A stretch of 64,000 bases of DNA from Streptomyces sp. WM6386 (GCF_000972385.1 NZ_JXTE01000050.1:1-64000); one strand, 5' to 3'. Positions 37,071 to 47,743 are shown, counted from the first letter of the stretch. Notes: generated from the sequence alone by a model not told the origin. A program made the numbers and translations.

Positions 37071-37170
37071 TGTGCTCCTGGCGGGACGGGCGGGCGGTGG
37101 GGTGTGACCGGCCCGTACACCTTATTCGTACGGAAGTCCTTTTTGCGCACCTGATGGGCGGGACGTGGGC

Positions 37171-37704
37171 CTACTCTGCCAGCTCCTCCAGCAGCCGCGC
37201 GGTCGGCAGCCCCGCCCGCAGATAGTCGACGAACAGGTCGTTGTGCAGCGCCCACGGCGAGCGGCGGGACCGGATCGTCCGGATCGCCTCCTCCGCGGAG
37301 CGTCCGCTCCGGATCAGCGCGTGTGCGATGACCAGTCCCGAGCGGTTGTAGCCGTGGTGACATCGGACGAGGACCTTGCGGCCCTCGTCCAGTGCGTCGC
37401 TCGCGGCCTGCGCGAGGCGTATCACGCCCGCGAGCTGGGTTCCGTCCAGTGGCCCGTCAGGAATCGGCCAGACATGGTGTTCCACTCCCGGGTCGGGCCC
37501 GTGCCCCGGCAGCCTCAGCAAGGTCTGGACGAGATCGAACTCGTCCTGTACGACGGCGAATTCCAGTTGCCCCGAGTGCCCCCTGAACTCGTGCCCGCCC
37601 ATCCACAGGCCGGGCACTATCTCGCTCCATGGACTGTCCGGGGCCGGTACGTCGGGCTGCTTCCTGCGGGTACGCAACAACGCCTCCCCAACTCCCCCAC
37701 CCAA
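37171..37704 (-). CDS. Dual-specificity-type protein phosphatase
   Basis: About 177 residues with the C-x5-R signature RCHHGYNRSGLVIAHAL near residue 115 and an upstream Asp-containing loop (WPIPDGPLDG near residue 80) that could be the general acid. Such enzymes remove phosphate from Tyr or Ser/Thr residues through a Cys-phosphate intermediate. The start is uncertain: TTG 37704, or a TTG near 37680 with GGGGAGG just upstream. It is a single gene, divergent from the NERD-like gene. Confidence 0.78.
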   Translation of the reverse strand: MGGGVGEALLRTRRKQPDVPAPDSPWSEIVPGLWMGGHEFRGHSGQLEFAVVQDEFDLVQTLLRLPGHGPDPGVEHHVWPIPDGPLDGTQLAGVIRLAQAASDALDEGRKVLVRCHHGYNRSGLVIAHALIRSGRSAEEAIRTIRSRRSPWALHNDLFVDYLRAGLPTARLLEELAE

Positions 37705-37777
37705 CTACTCCCAAAGGTAACCGCCTTCTTGCCCCTGGAGCACCCCGCCTGTTCCCATGGTCAAGGGGTGATGGTGC

Positions 37778-38584
37778 ATGAGCGGACTGCGCGTCATACC
37801 GACCTGGCGACACGGCCAGGAGCGGCTCTACGTGTGCCTGACGGACGGGCGGAACGTCGCCTGGTACGACCGTGAGGCGGCCCGGGTGAACCTGTTGAGC
37901 GAGGACCGCAGGGACGACGTACTCGAAGTCCTCGGTCCCTTCCTGACCGGCCCGGTGGCGGTGGGTCCGCCCCCGGTGCCGACACCGGCGGAGCTCGCCC
38001 GGCTCACCCTCCACCCGGACGACGACCTGGCGCCCAACCGCCCCGGTGAGGCCCTCCAGATCGCCCTCGACCGCGACCCGGGACCACCGCACCGGCTGCG
38101 CCCGGACCCGCGCCGCAGGGCGCTGCTGGCCGAGCAGGCGGTGGGGGAGGCGCTGGACCGGCTGGACGGGGCGGGCTGGCACGTCCTGCACTCGGTCCCG
38201 CTGCCCGGCGGCGATCGCGTCCACCATCTGGCGATCGGTCCGGGCGGCCTCTTCGCGATCCATTCGGTGTACGCCCGCAAGCAACGGGTGACGGTCGCCG
38301 ACCCCATGGTCTCCCTGGGCCGCCGCGAGCCCCACCCGCTGCTGCGCCGCGTCCGCGCCGACGCCGACCGCGCCTCCTACGCCCTGACCGCCGAGGTCCA
38401 CCCCGTCCTCGCCCTCGTCGGACCGACGGACGTCCGGATCACCGCCCCGCCGAGGGAGGTCCGGATCATCGCGGACACGGAGGTGGAGAGCCTGGCCCGG
38501 CTCGGCGGGATGCTCAAGCCGGCGGACGTGGAGGCCCTGCACGCGATGGCGCGCGACCGGCACACGTGGACCTCCGGCGGCTGA
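37778..38584 (+). CDS. NERD-like domain protein
   Basis: A 268-residue protein. The C-terminal half resembles a NERD nuclease-related domain (LLAEQAVGEALDRLDGAGWH, then VHHLAIGPGGLFAIHSVYAR near residue 160), which keeps the GxxGx and central beta pattern. The N-terminal 100 residues (LRVIPTWRHGQERLYVCLTD) are a Streptomyces-type cap. Catalytic acidic residues of nucleases are not clear, so activity is doubtful. ATG 37778 follows AAGGGGTGATGGTGC. Confidence 0.65.
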   Translation: MSGLRVIPTWRHGQERLYVCLTDGRNVAWYDREAARVNLLSEDRRDDVLEVLGPFLTGPVAVGPPPVPTPAELARLTLHPDDDLAPNRPGEALQIALDRDPGPPHRLRPDPRRRALLAEQAVGEALDRLDGAGWHVLHSVPLPGGDRVHHLAIGPGGLFAIHSVYARKQRVTVADPMVSLGRREPHPLLRRVRADADRASYALTAEVHPVLALVGPTDVRITAPPREVRIIADTEVESLARLGGMLKPADVEALHAMARDRHTWTSGG

Positions 38585-38642
38585 GCCGACGTCCGGTGCG
38601 GCTCGACGACGTCCTGCCGTCGGCCGTCCGCGGCGCCGTCGT

Positions 38643-38671
38643 GGCTGGTCGCGCAGTTCCCCGCGCCCCTT
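38643..38671. repeat. Single arm of the GGCTGGTCGCGCAG repeat
   Basis: The same sequence as the left arm at 27888, here ending CCCCGCGCCCCTT, with no inverted partner nearby. It lies between the convergent NERD-like and ligD genes. Confidence 0.6.
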
Positions 38672-38711
38672 CAGGGCGCTGCCGAACCGTGGAGGACTTC
38701 ACCCGACCCGC

Positions 38712-39593
38712 TTAGGGCAGTCGAGCGGCGTCGGCGGTATCGAAGAGCGGGGAGAGCAGGTCGCCGTGGTCCTGGAGGCGGGGCGGGATGTCCGTGGCGA
38801 GGAAGGTGAGGTGGCCGGGTGACCGGCACGCCTCGACCTCGTCCCAGGTCACGGGGGCGGAGACGGTGGGCTCCTGGCGGGCCCGCAGGGTGTAGGGCGT
38901 GGCGGTCGTCTTCCGGGCCGCGTTCTGGCTCCAGTCGACGAAGACCTTTCCGGGCCGCAGGCTCTTGGTCATCCGGTGCACGGCGAGGCGGGGGAGGGCG
39001 CGCTCCGCGGCGACCGCCAGTTCCTTGGCGTACTCGCTCACCCGTTCGGAGGGGGTGGGGTGCACGGCGCCCAGCAGATGCAGCCCCTTGGACCCGGACG
39101 TCTTGGCGTACGCCTCGATCCCGTCCTCGGCGAGCCGCTCCCGCAGCCAGAGCGCGACCTCGCAGCAGTCGACGACGGTGGCCGGAGAACCGGGGTCGAG
39201 ATCGAAGACGAGCCGGTCGGCATGGCTGGGCCGCTGGATCAGCCACTGGTGCGTATGGAACTCCGTGACGAGGTTCGCGGCCCACATCAGGCTCGCCAGG
39301 TCCTGGACCAGCACCATCCGCGCCGGCCCCTCCGACCTGGGCACCTCGGCGGTGGTGACCCAGTCGGGCGTACCCGGTGGCACGTTCTTGGCGAAGAACA
39401 CCTGACCCTCGGGGCCGTCCGGATACCGCAGGAAGGACAGCGGCCGGTCCCGCAGGTGGGGGAGCAGGACGTCGGCGATGGTCGCGTAGTAGTGCAGCAC
39501 CTCGCCCTTGGTGAACCCGGTCGCGGGATACAGCACCTTGTCCAGATTGCTGAGCGCGAGCCGGTGCCCGTCCACCTCGGTGATCGGCGTCAT
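38712..39593 (-). CDS. ligD: LigD-type polymerase/primase domain protein (NHEJ)
   Basis: A 293-residue stand-alone LigD polymerase domain of the archaeo-eukaryotic primase fold. It fills gaps and adds nucleotides during non-homologous end joining. Catalytic Asp pair in VFDLDPGSPAT near residue 135, SGSKGLHLL with His near residue 170, and the third Asp in VFVDWSQNAARKT near residue 225. The ligase and phosphoesterase domains are absent and would be encoded elsewhere. It is divergent from ku across 69 bases holding both promoters. Confidence 0.88.
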   Translation of the reverse strand: MTPITEVDGHRLALSNLDKVLYPATGFTKGEVLHYYATIADVLLPHLRDRPLSFLRYPDGPEGQVFFAKNVPPGTPDWVTTAEVPRSEGPARMVLVQDLASLMWAANLVTEFHTHQWLIQRPSHADRLVFDLDPGSPATVVDCCEVALWLRERLAEDGIEAYAKTSGSKGLHLLGAVHPTPSERVSEYAKELAVAAERALPRLAVHRMTKSLRPGKVFVDWSQNAARKTTATPYTLRARQEPTVSAPVTWDEVEACRSPGHLTFLATDIPPRLQDHGDLLSPLFDTADAARLP

Positions 39594-39662
39594 ACGATGA
39601 GAATCCCACGGAATGGTCGGATAACGCCCTAATAGCCTTTATGTTCCTGAAAGGTGCTGATC

Positions 39663-40730
39663 GTGCGATCCATATGGAACGGCGCCATCTCGTTCGGCCT
39701 GGTCAGCATCCCCATCAAGCTGGTCAACGCCACCGAGAGCCACTCGATCTCCTTCCGCCAGATCCATCTGGAGGACGGCGGCCGCATCCGCTACCGCAAG
39801 GTCTGCGAGCTGGAGGAGAAGGAGGTCGGCTCGGCCGAGATCGGCAAGGGCTACGAGGACGCCGACGGCACGATCATCCCGATCACCGACGACGATCTCG
39901 CCCACCTCCCCCTCCCCACGGCCAAGACGATCGAGATCGTCGCCTTCGTACCGGCCGACCGTATCGACCCGCTCCAGATGGACGCCGCGTACTACCTCGC
40001 GGCGGGCGGCGCCCCGGCGGCGAAGCCGTACACGCTGCTACGGGAGGCGCTCAAGCGCAGCAACAAGGTCGCCATCGCCAAGTTCGCGCTACGAGGCCGG
40101 GAGCGACTGGGCATGCTGCGGGTCGTGGAGGACGCGATCGCCATGCACGGGCTGCTGTGGCCGGACGAGGTCCGGGCCCCGCAGGGCGTCGCACCCGACA
40201 CCAAGGTCACGGTGAACGACAAGGAGTTGGACCTCGCGGACGCGCTGATGGACACCCTGGGCGAGATCGACCTGGACGACCTCCACGACGAGTACCGCGA
40301 GGCCCTGGAGGAGGTCGTCGCCGCCAAGGCGGCCGGCGAGACCGTGCCCGAGGCTCCGGAGCCCGCGAAGGGCGGCAAGGTCCTCGACCTCATGGCCGCC
40401 CTGGAGAAGAGCGTCCGCGACGCGAAGGAGTCCCGGGGCGAGGAGCCCGCGGAGGTCCGCCACCTGCCCCAGCGCAAGTCGGCACGCGCCACACCGAAGC
40501 AGGCGGGGGGCAAGAAGTCGACGGCGACGGCGACCGCGGCTGCGAAGAAGACGACTGCTTCCGCGAAGAAGACGGCGGCGTCGGCGAAGAAGTCGACGGC
40601 GACGAAGAAGACGGCGGCGAAGAAGACGGCGTCGAAGTCCACGGCGTCGAAGTCCACGGCGTCGAAGTCCACGGCTTCGGCGAAGAAGACGACAGCAAAG
40701 AGGGCAACACCCCGCAAGCGCTCGGCCTGA
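39663..40730 (+). CDS. ku: Ku DNA end-binding protein with histone-like tail
   Basis: A 355-residue Ku homologue that forms a ring on broken DNA ends and recruits LigD. Core fold at residues 1-255 (IWNGAISFGLVSIPIKLVNA, CELEEKEVGSAEIGKGYE, LLREALKRSNKVAIAKFALR). The last 95 residues are a Lys/Ala/Ser/Thr tail with SAKKTA- and SKSTA-type repeats, like the basic C-termini of mycobacterial and Streptomyces Ku that bind DNA. The tail DNA contains three tandem TCGAAGTCCACGGCG units. The start is GTG 39663 after GAAAGG. Confidence 0.92.
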   Translation: MRSIWNGAISFGLVSIPIKLVNATESHSISFRQIHLEDGGRIRYRKVCELEEKEVGSAEIGKGYEDADGTIIPITDDDLAHLPLPTAKTIEIVAFVPADRIDPLQMDAAYYLAAGGAPAAKPYTLLREALKRSNKVAIAKFALRGRERLGMLRVVEDAIAMHGLLWPDEVRAPQGVAPDTKVTVNDKELDLADALMDTLGEIDLDDLHDEYREALEEVVAAKAAGETVPEAPEPAKGGKVLDLMAALEKSVRDAKESRGEEPAEVRHLPQRKSARATPKQAGGKKSTATATAAAKKTTASAKKTAASAKKSTATKKTAAKKTASKSTASKSTASKSTASAKKTTAKRATPRKRSA

Positions 40731-40776
40731 GACGAGCCGGCTGTCCCTTCCCACACCGCGGCCCGGCGGTGCCGAA

Positions 40777-42621
<1,845 letters not shown>

Positions 42622-42765
42622 ATCCGTACATGCTTCCTGTGGTCCGAACTGCCTTGCGGCAGGCCGTCCCGAGTGAACTGGACGAAAGCCGGAAAGGCCA
42701 TAGTTGAAAGGGAAACATGCCCGGTTGCTTGCACTCCGCAAACAGGCCGCGAAACGGACCCGTCG

Positions 42766-44058
42766 TCAACTCACCTCAGTCGCCGATGAGTTGCCGGACG
42801 CGACTGTGGATGATCTGTGTGGAAGGTCACGGTCGCACACAGGCCGATCACCGCCCGGCATCACCAGCGCGGTACCCACCGCCAGCCCGAGCGCCGACAG
42901 CAGGGGAAACCGCCCGTCAGGAGCGAAGCCGTGCACGGCGAAACGAGCGAGAGACACGACGGCGAACGCCAGCCCGAGCCAGAGTGTCCAGGAGCGACCC
43001 TGTGCCGGGAGCCGAGCCCGCCCATGGATCCCCGTCAACGGCCGTACCCCCGCCACCACCCCGGCCATGACGACCCCGAGCACCACCAGCCATGGCACCC
43101 GCAGCCCCCACCAGCCGAGCGATCCGAGCGCGGGCTGGGGCGCGAGCCCGGTCAGATAGAAGCCGGCGGCCACGATGAGCACGGGCAGCATGTGCCACAG
43201 ATAGAGCGTCATGCTGGCACCCCCGACACTCCGGACCACCCGCCACACCCGCTCCCGCGCGAGCACCCTCCTGAGGAGCGGGGCGAGCAGAAGGCACCCG
43301 CCCACCTGGGCCACCACCCAGGCGAGCATGGCGAGCGAAGGCGGATCGGTGTTGCTGGGTTCCTGCCCGGTGACCCGGATGAGACTGACGGGATAGGGCC
43401 CGAGGGCGACGAGCCCGACAAAGGCCGCCCCACCACAGCCCACCAGCGCGAGGCCCTTCCCCCGCAGCAGACCGTCCCGCCAGCAGAAGCCGAGCTGATA
43501 GGCGACACCCCACACGAGGACGTAGCCGAGAAGCCCTCCGTACGGCACGTACGCCACCACTCCGGCGACCACCCCCATCCCGGCCGGCACGAGCAGCCCC
43601 CACCGCAGATGCGCCGCATACAGCAGCGGCGTCAGCGCGCCGAGCACCAGATACACCGGCAGAAACCAGAACTGCATCGCCATGGCCCACCCGACGAGCT
43701 CGAGCGTGCCGGAATCCACCCCGACGGCCTGACACACCGCTACGGCGACCAGCACGAGGCCGCTGTAGATCCCGGCCGGCACCAGCAGCCGCAGCGCCCG
43801 CCGCCGCACCCACCCCGAGACGCCACCGCTCGCGGCGGCCCAGGACCCACCCGCCGCGTACCCTCCAGCCAGAAAGAACAGCGGCATGATCTGAAACCCG
43901 AGCGTCAGCCACTGCGTCCACGGAATCTCGGCGAGCAACTCCGGCGCACGGATCGCCCCGTCGGGCTCCCGCACGAGCGCGGTGATGAGCCAGTGCCCGA
44001 CGACGACCGACACGATCGCCCAGGCACGCAGGAAGTCGACGTACCGATCTCTGCCCAT
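42766..44058 (-). CDS. Membrane acyltransferase family 3 (OafA-like)
   Basis: A 430-residue integral membrane acyltransferase with about 10-11 helices. The family N-terminus RYVDFLRAWAIVSVVVGHWL has the conserved Arg and His, and FQIMPLFFLAGGYAAG and TLYLWHMLPV follow. Such enzymes move acyl groups to cell-surface sugars or to small molecules. Acceptor unknown. It lies on the same strand as the ketosynthase gene, which begins 145 bases downstream. Confidence 0.82.
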   Translation of the reverse strand: MGRDRYVDFLRAWAIVSVVVGHWLITALVREPDGAIRAPELLAEIPWTQWLTLGFQIMPLFFLAGGYAAGGSWAAASGGVSGWVRRRALRLLVPAGIYSGLVLVAVAVCQAVGVDSGTLELVGWAMAMQFWFLPVYLVLGALTPLLYAAHLRWGLLVPAGMGVVAGVVAYVPYGGLLGYVLVWGVAYQLGFCWRDGLLRGKGLALVGCGGAAFVGLVALGPYPVSLIRVTGQEPSNTDPPSLAMLAWVVAQVGGCLLLAPLLRRVLARERVWRVVRSVGGASMTLYLWHMLPVLIVAAGFYLTGLAPQPALGSLGWWGLRVPWLVVLGVVMAGVVAGVRPLTGIHGRARLPAQGRSWTLWLGLAFAVVSLARFAVHGFAPDGRFPLLSALGLAVGTALVMPGGDRPVCDRDLPHRSSTVASGNSSATEVS

Positions 44059-44083
44059 GCCGGTGATGCTGCCATCAACTACT

Positions 44084-44499
44084 TCACCCAGCCCCCGACT
44101 TGGCGAAGCCGCCCGGAGACTGGGCCGGTCCCTGCTCCGACGTCTCAGCGGCGGCCGTCACCGCAGGCACGCTCGGGAGCCGGCTGTCACCGCCGTAAAG
44201 CTCCAAGTCCCGTCCGTCCGTGCGGCGCAGGGTTTCGACCCCGGCCGGATCGCGACGGTGGACCGTCGCCTCCTCGAGCAGGCGCGACGGTCGAACAGCA
44301 CCTGACGCATCGTCAATTTCTCGGCGTCAGAGGACAGTTGAGCCTCCAGCGCCCACACCTCTTCATACAGGAGCAGTGCGTCGAGCAACGTCGACAGATG
44401 CGCCGGCCGCTCCGCCGTGCCGGGCGTCACAGCCCCCATCGACCGACGCTCCACGGGCGTGCAGACGCCCGCCCTCGAGCAGCCTCGCCGCCGCCTCAC
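44084..44499 (-). pseudogene. Decayed gene remnant
   Basis: Protein-like sequence is split over frames: LDALLLYEEVWALEAQLSSD in one frame, then RLLEEATVHRRDPAGVETLR and DGRDLELYGGDSRLPSVPAV in another, ending at a TGA near 44084. Upstream, a third frame reads GVLIDQTTSCEAAARLLEGG. I cannot name the ancestor. It lies between the last core gene and the DUF6083 gene, next to the element border. Confidence 0.35.
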
Positions 44500-44791
44500 A
44501 CGACGTCGTCTGGTCGATCAGAACGCCACTGGCCCCCACGGCAACCTCCCCGCAATCCCGGCTTCAAATGGGCGACCAGCTCCCCGACTTGAGGTCCACA
44601 CGCTTGCCGCCGCGTAGGCAAAGCCTCACCTGGACCGGGGTGCTCAGTGAGGTCTCGGCCGCGCACTGTCGGTCGTCAGTTGCGGGGCGCACCTTCCGCG
44701 TTGTGCGTCGTTTCAACAATGGGTGCACGCATCAGGCATTCCGTCCGAATCCCCTCTTCGCACGGGGGCCTGGGCTGTCGACCCTCGCGAT

Positions 44792-45175
44792 ATGGGGGCT
44801 TTGGACGAGGGACCACGCAGGTTGGAGCGCGGGCGGTCACGCTGCCTCTACTGCGGCTTGTCGGCCGATCGCGTGGCGACGCTGGAGTACGACTGGGTGC
44901 TGCTCGAGCCGGACATGGAGCCGTTGGCCCACACCGTGCCGGCGGAGCATCGATGGATCGAGTTGTCCGACGGGCGGGTGACGGTCTACGGCGTGTGCCC
45001 GCCGGACCCCTTCCAGCGCTGCCGCATCGAACACCGACTCGCCTGCTCGGCCCAACCCCTACCCGACCTCTGGCCATGGCTGACAAGCCTGCGGGGCGAG
45101 AACGGTCGCCGAGCAGACCGACACCAGACTCCGGACCCGCCTCAGCCCCCGGAGACACTGCCGGACGCCGGGTGA
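44792..45175 (+). CDS. DUF6083-like zinc-motif protein
   Basis: A protein of about 127 residues with a single CxxC (SRCLYCGLSADRVATLEYDW) and further cysteines in GVCPPDPFQRCRIEHRLAC, which together could form a zinc site. The body (WVLLEPDMEPLAHTVPAEHR) matches what I recall of DUF6083 proteins common in Streptomyces. Start: ATG 44792, or GTG 44723; neither has a good ribosome site. It is the last gene before the tRNA-Arg remnant. Confidence 0.6.
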   Translation: MGALDEGPRRLERGRSRCLYCGLSADRVATLEYDWVLLEPDMEPLAHTVPAEHRWIELSDGRVTVYGVCPPDPFQRCRIEHRLACSAQPLPDLWPWLTSLRGENGRRADRHQTPDPPQPPETLPDAG

Positions 45176-45218
45176 GAACGCCTCGATCCCGCGGTGCCCA
45201 CGGCTCACACATACGCGA

Positions 45219-45256
45219 AGACCCCGCACTCAGCATCACTGCTGGTTACGGGGTCT
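45219..45256 (-). terminator. Hairpin downstream of the tRNA-Arg remnant
   Basis: AGACCCCG (45219-45226) pairs with CGGGGTCT (45249-45256), and an inner hairpin CAGCA-TCAC-TGCTG (45231-45244) lies in the loop. It sits just past the 3' end of the minus-strand tRNA fragment, as expected of the original tRNA terminator. Confidence 0.6.
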
Positions 45257-45275
45257 CTGGGCACCTCATACAGGG

Positions 45276-45318
45276 TGCCCCCGGCAGGATTCGAACCTGC
45301 GCACACGGCTCCGGAGGG
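45276..45318 (-). other. 3' half of tRNA-Arg(CCG): element attachment-site remnant
   Basis: On the minus strand this reads CTCCGGA (anticodon loop, CCG), then GCAGG-TTCGAAT-CCTGC (T arm), then acceptor CGGGGGC plus A. The 5' half that should follow to the right (acceptor GCCCCCG, D arm) is absent, and the anticodon stem already has a mismatch. A 3' tRNA half of this kind is left at one end of an element that integrates into a tRNA gene. The element then runs rightwards to beyond the window. Confidence 0.75.
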
Positions 45319-45573
45319 CGTGCTCCAGTTCGTTTCGAAACCCAACTTGACCTGGTCGTTTTCGGCGACGACGTCGATGAAGTGCTGATCTCTATCGCAT
45401 ACCGTGCAGAGAGGAGGCCTGCACTGTGTGGTGGCGTGTCGCCAGTGGCACGGCTTCCCGAACGGGCGTTGATGCCGCTCGTGGTCGCCGGACTGATCGC
45501 ATGGCGCTGGCTCATGAGTGCGACGATCAAAATCGCCTGCCATCCAGCTATCTTGACGCGTATCGTCAGTGGG

Positions 45574-47064
45574 ATGCGATTCAATTCTTCAGGCGATCGC
45601 CGCCGCAGATCAGAGTTTGCATGGCCTGATGACGCCAGCGATGATGCACGCGAGTTGTTCGAACCGCGACCCCCACTCCGCAAAATTGTGGTTCTGGTGG
45701 ATCACGAGATTTTGGTGGACGATTCCTCACCGTGGTCCAAAGAGGCACTGCTGACAGGGTTGCTAACTCATCCGTACGTTCAGGTGGTGAGGTACGCGGA
45801 TGACGGCCCGCCTCCTTCTGCTGCGCGAATTACCTCTCCGTGGGGCGGAGAACACGTGCCAGGATGGGCTGTGCTACATCAGAGGCATGAGGACGGCGAG
45901 GTGCGGGGATTTATCACGGGAGATGAACAGAGTGTTTCGGGGCATGCAATCTATGGAAATTCTGCACTCATAGCCCGCAATGATAGAAATCACCCCGCCT
46001 ACAGCAGCTTGGCGCCCGATGAGGCACTTAAGCGACGAGAGGCAGACGTGCTCGGCGCTAGAGTTGCGGAGGAAATTTCTGCCGATCTTTATATCACGCG
46101 CCGTGACTACCTTTCCGGTGAAGCGAAATATAAAGCTAAGAACGTGCTGCTATGCACTCCGGAGGAAGCTCTGCCGCTATTGGGCCTGTACCTGCGGCGG
46201 CAAGGGGTCTTCATCTACTTCCGAGGCGTTGACGGGAAGTTTCAATATCGCTGCAGTCGGCGACTTTATTTCTTTACGGGCGCCTTGGAGTTGCTGCCGT
46301 CGATGTGGCGATGGTCGACCGCTTTCGGGCAGTACGCACTTGCGGCTAATGATGACACTCTTCCGGCGCTTAGTAGTTCGCTTGTCCAGCGGGTGGAGCG
46401 AGCGCTGCAATCGCGAGATGAGCTATTTGCCGCGCTCAACATGCATGGGAATCGCGATTCTACGGATGATGCGCTGCGCAGTCTCGACACGGCCCTAATT
46501 TTCCTAATGGGTGCTCTTGATGCATCGGCGCGCGCCGCTCATCGAGTGCTCGGCATTTCCGTGACTCCGCGGAATGCGGGATGGCAGAGCCGTAATTGGC
46601 TGGAACGAGTGGCGGTTACGGCCCCGAAACTTGCAGCAATTTTTGACGAAGGCTCGGAAGCGCAGCACTTGCTTGAGATCCTGCGAAAATTCCGCAATTC
46701 TGTACACGGTGAAGCTCTAAGTCCTCTCACCGTCAAGGAAGGGAGTGACCCTGAACGTATCCTGGTCAGTCTGCCTCGGGAGGACTTGCAGGCTATCTTG
46801 AATTCTATGGATGCTCTGGGTGGACGAGACGCGTGGGGAGTGGAGTCACACTGGGACAATCACATGCATGCCGGGCCGGGGACTCTCCTCGGGGAAACGC
46901 TCGAACGAGTCGTCTCCGTATTGAACAGGATCATGCAAGAGACTCCGGTTGAGAGCCTGCAGGGCGTGCATGTCACGCCAGCTCAGTGTATGCCTCCAAA
47001 TGATCCGAGTGGTAGATATTCTGACATGAAGCGAGAAGGAATTCGCTGGCAGTTGGGATTCTAA
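45574..47064 (+). CDS. PIN-like / HEPN-like two-domain protein, candidate RNase or defence protein
   Basis: About 496 residues, with AT-richer codons than the flanks. The N-terminal part resembles a PIN nuclease: VVLVDHEILVDD near residue 47, acidic READVLGARVAEEI, ISADLYITRRDYL near residue 175, then VLLCTPEEALPLLGLYLR. The C-terminal part is helical, with LDTALIFLMGALDASARAA and LRKFRNSVHGEAL near residue 390, like the R-N-x-x-H core of HEPN RNases. Start uncertain: ATG 45574, 45514 or 45472. The stop TAA is formed by an IS end. Function is inferred only from these motifs. Confidence 0.55.
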   Translation: MRFNSSGDRRRRSEFAWPDDASDDARELFEPRPPLRKIVVLVDHEILVDDSSPWSKEALLTGLLTHPYVQVVRYADDGPPPSAARITSPWGGEHVPGWAVLHQRHEDGEVRGFITGDEQSVSGHAIYGNSALIARNDRNHPAYSSLAPDEALKRREADVLGARVAEEISADLYITRRDYLSGEAKYKAKNVLLCTPEEALPLLGLYLRRQGVFIYFRGVDGKFQYRCSRRLYFFTGALELLPSMWRWSTAFGQYALAANDDTLPALSSSLVQRVERALQSRDELFAALNMHGNRDSTDDALRSLDTALIFLMGALDASARAAHRVLGISVTPRNAGWQSRNWLERVAVTAPKLAAIFDEGSEAQHLLEILRKFRNSVHGEALSPLTVKEGSDPERILVSLPREDLQAILNSMDALGGRDAWGVESHWDNHMHAGPGTLLGETLERVVSVLNRIMQETPVESLQGVHVTPAQCMPPNDPSGRYSDMKREGIRWQLGF

Positions 47065-47121
47065 AGGTTGTCCCGTAATGCAGTGGACGGGTGTCGGTGG
47101 GTCCTGACTCGCTGATGCTGG
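47062..47121. mobile_element. Solo left end of the IS found at 48056
   Basis: About 60 bases match the left end of the IS at 48056 (TAAAGGTTGTCC...GACTCGCTG), differing at only a few positions. No transposase or right end follows. It begins exactly at the stop codon of the PIN/HEPN-like gene. Confidence 0.75.
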
Positions 47122-47743
47122 ATCAAGTATTAGCAATCTTCCAAACACGTCCGCCGGTCCCGCTGGTCTCGTGCTCGGGTTGATGCTTGACGCGGCTCGT
47201 CAACCATCCGCCGGAGCCAGACAGTCCGTGACATCGCGCTTGCGTGCAGTCGATCTTCATACCGCATATCTGCAAGTCTGGGCCGGGCCCAAAGTTAGTC
47301 CAGCAGATCGGCCACGATCTCGCGGGCGGCGCGGGCTCCGGCGACGGCGGCGATGCGGTCGCAGTCGCTCATGTCGGCGGCGGCGGTGGCGGTGGCGATC
47401 AACGTCTCGGCGCCGTACAGCGCGTCGATCGTCAGGCGCACGCGGGCGACCTGTGGCCCGGGAAGGGGCAGCTAGTTGGCGGTCTCCGACAGCATGAGCG
47501 CCAGCGAGGCGGGCGCCCACACTGTCGCCAGGCCATCGTCGGGGTCTCAGGCATGTAGATCTCCATTATGGAATCGGATCGGGAATTTCGGAAACGCACG
47601 CACGTGCTATGCCAACCGGTGTCGCTAGCGCATCGCAAGGAAGTCCATCTCCAGGGTCCTACACGTGTGTTTAATCGTGGCCGTCGCGCGCGACGAACCA
47701 CATGCGGTGCGACACGAACGCATACGGTTGATAGGATGAAGTT
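47122..47743. other. Gene-poor mosaic stretch
   Basis: About 620 bases holding one decayed gene (47295-47546, minus strand) and, before 47744, a TAGGAT that could be a -10 box placed for a leaderless start of the next gene. I see nothing else coding. Confidence 0.5.
47295..47546 (-). pseudogene. Decayed hypothetical gene with in-frame stop
   Basis: One minus-strand frame reads GLATVWAPASLALMLSETAN, a TAG, then VARVRLTIDALYGAETLIAT and RIAAVAGARAAREIVADLLD to a TAA at 47295. The residues on both sides of the TAG are clearly protein-like, and CAG to TAG would explain the stop. The upstream part is lost. Family not recognised. Confidence 0.5.

Noticed and set aside
42817..44592. A 591-residue plus-strand frame over the acyltransferase
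   Set aside because: His/Pro/Arg-rich shadow of a membrane protein gene.
45205..45683. Minus-strand frames between the tRNA remnant and the PIN/HEPN-like gene
   Set aside because: They run through the tRNA sequence and terminator and show no protein-like pattern.
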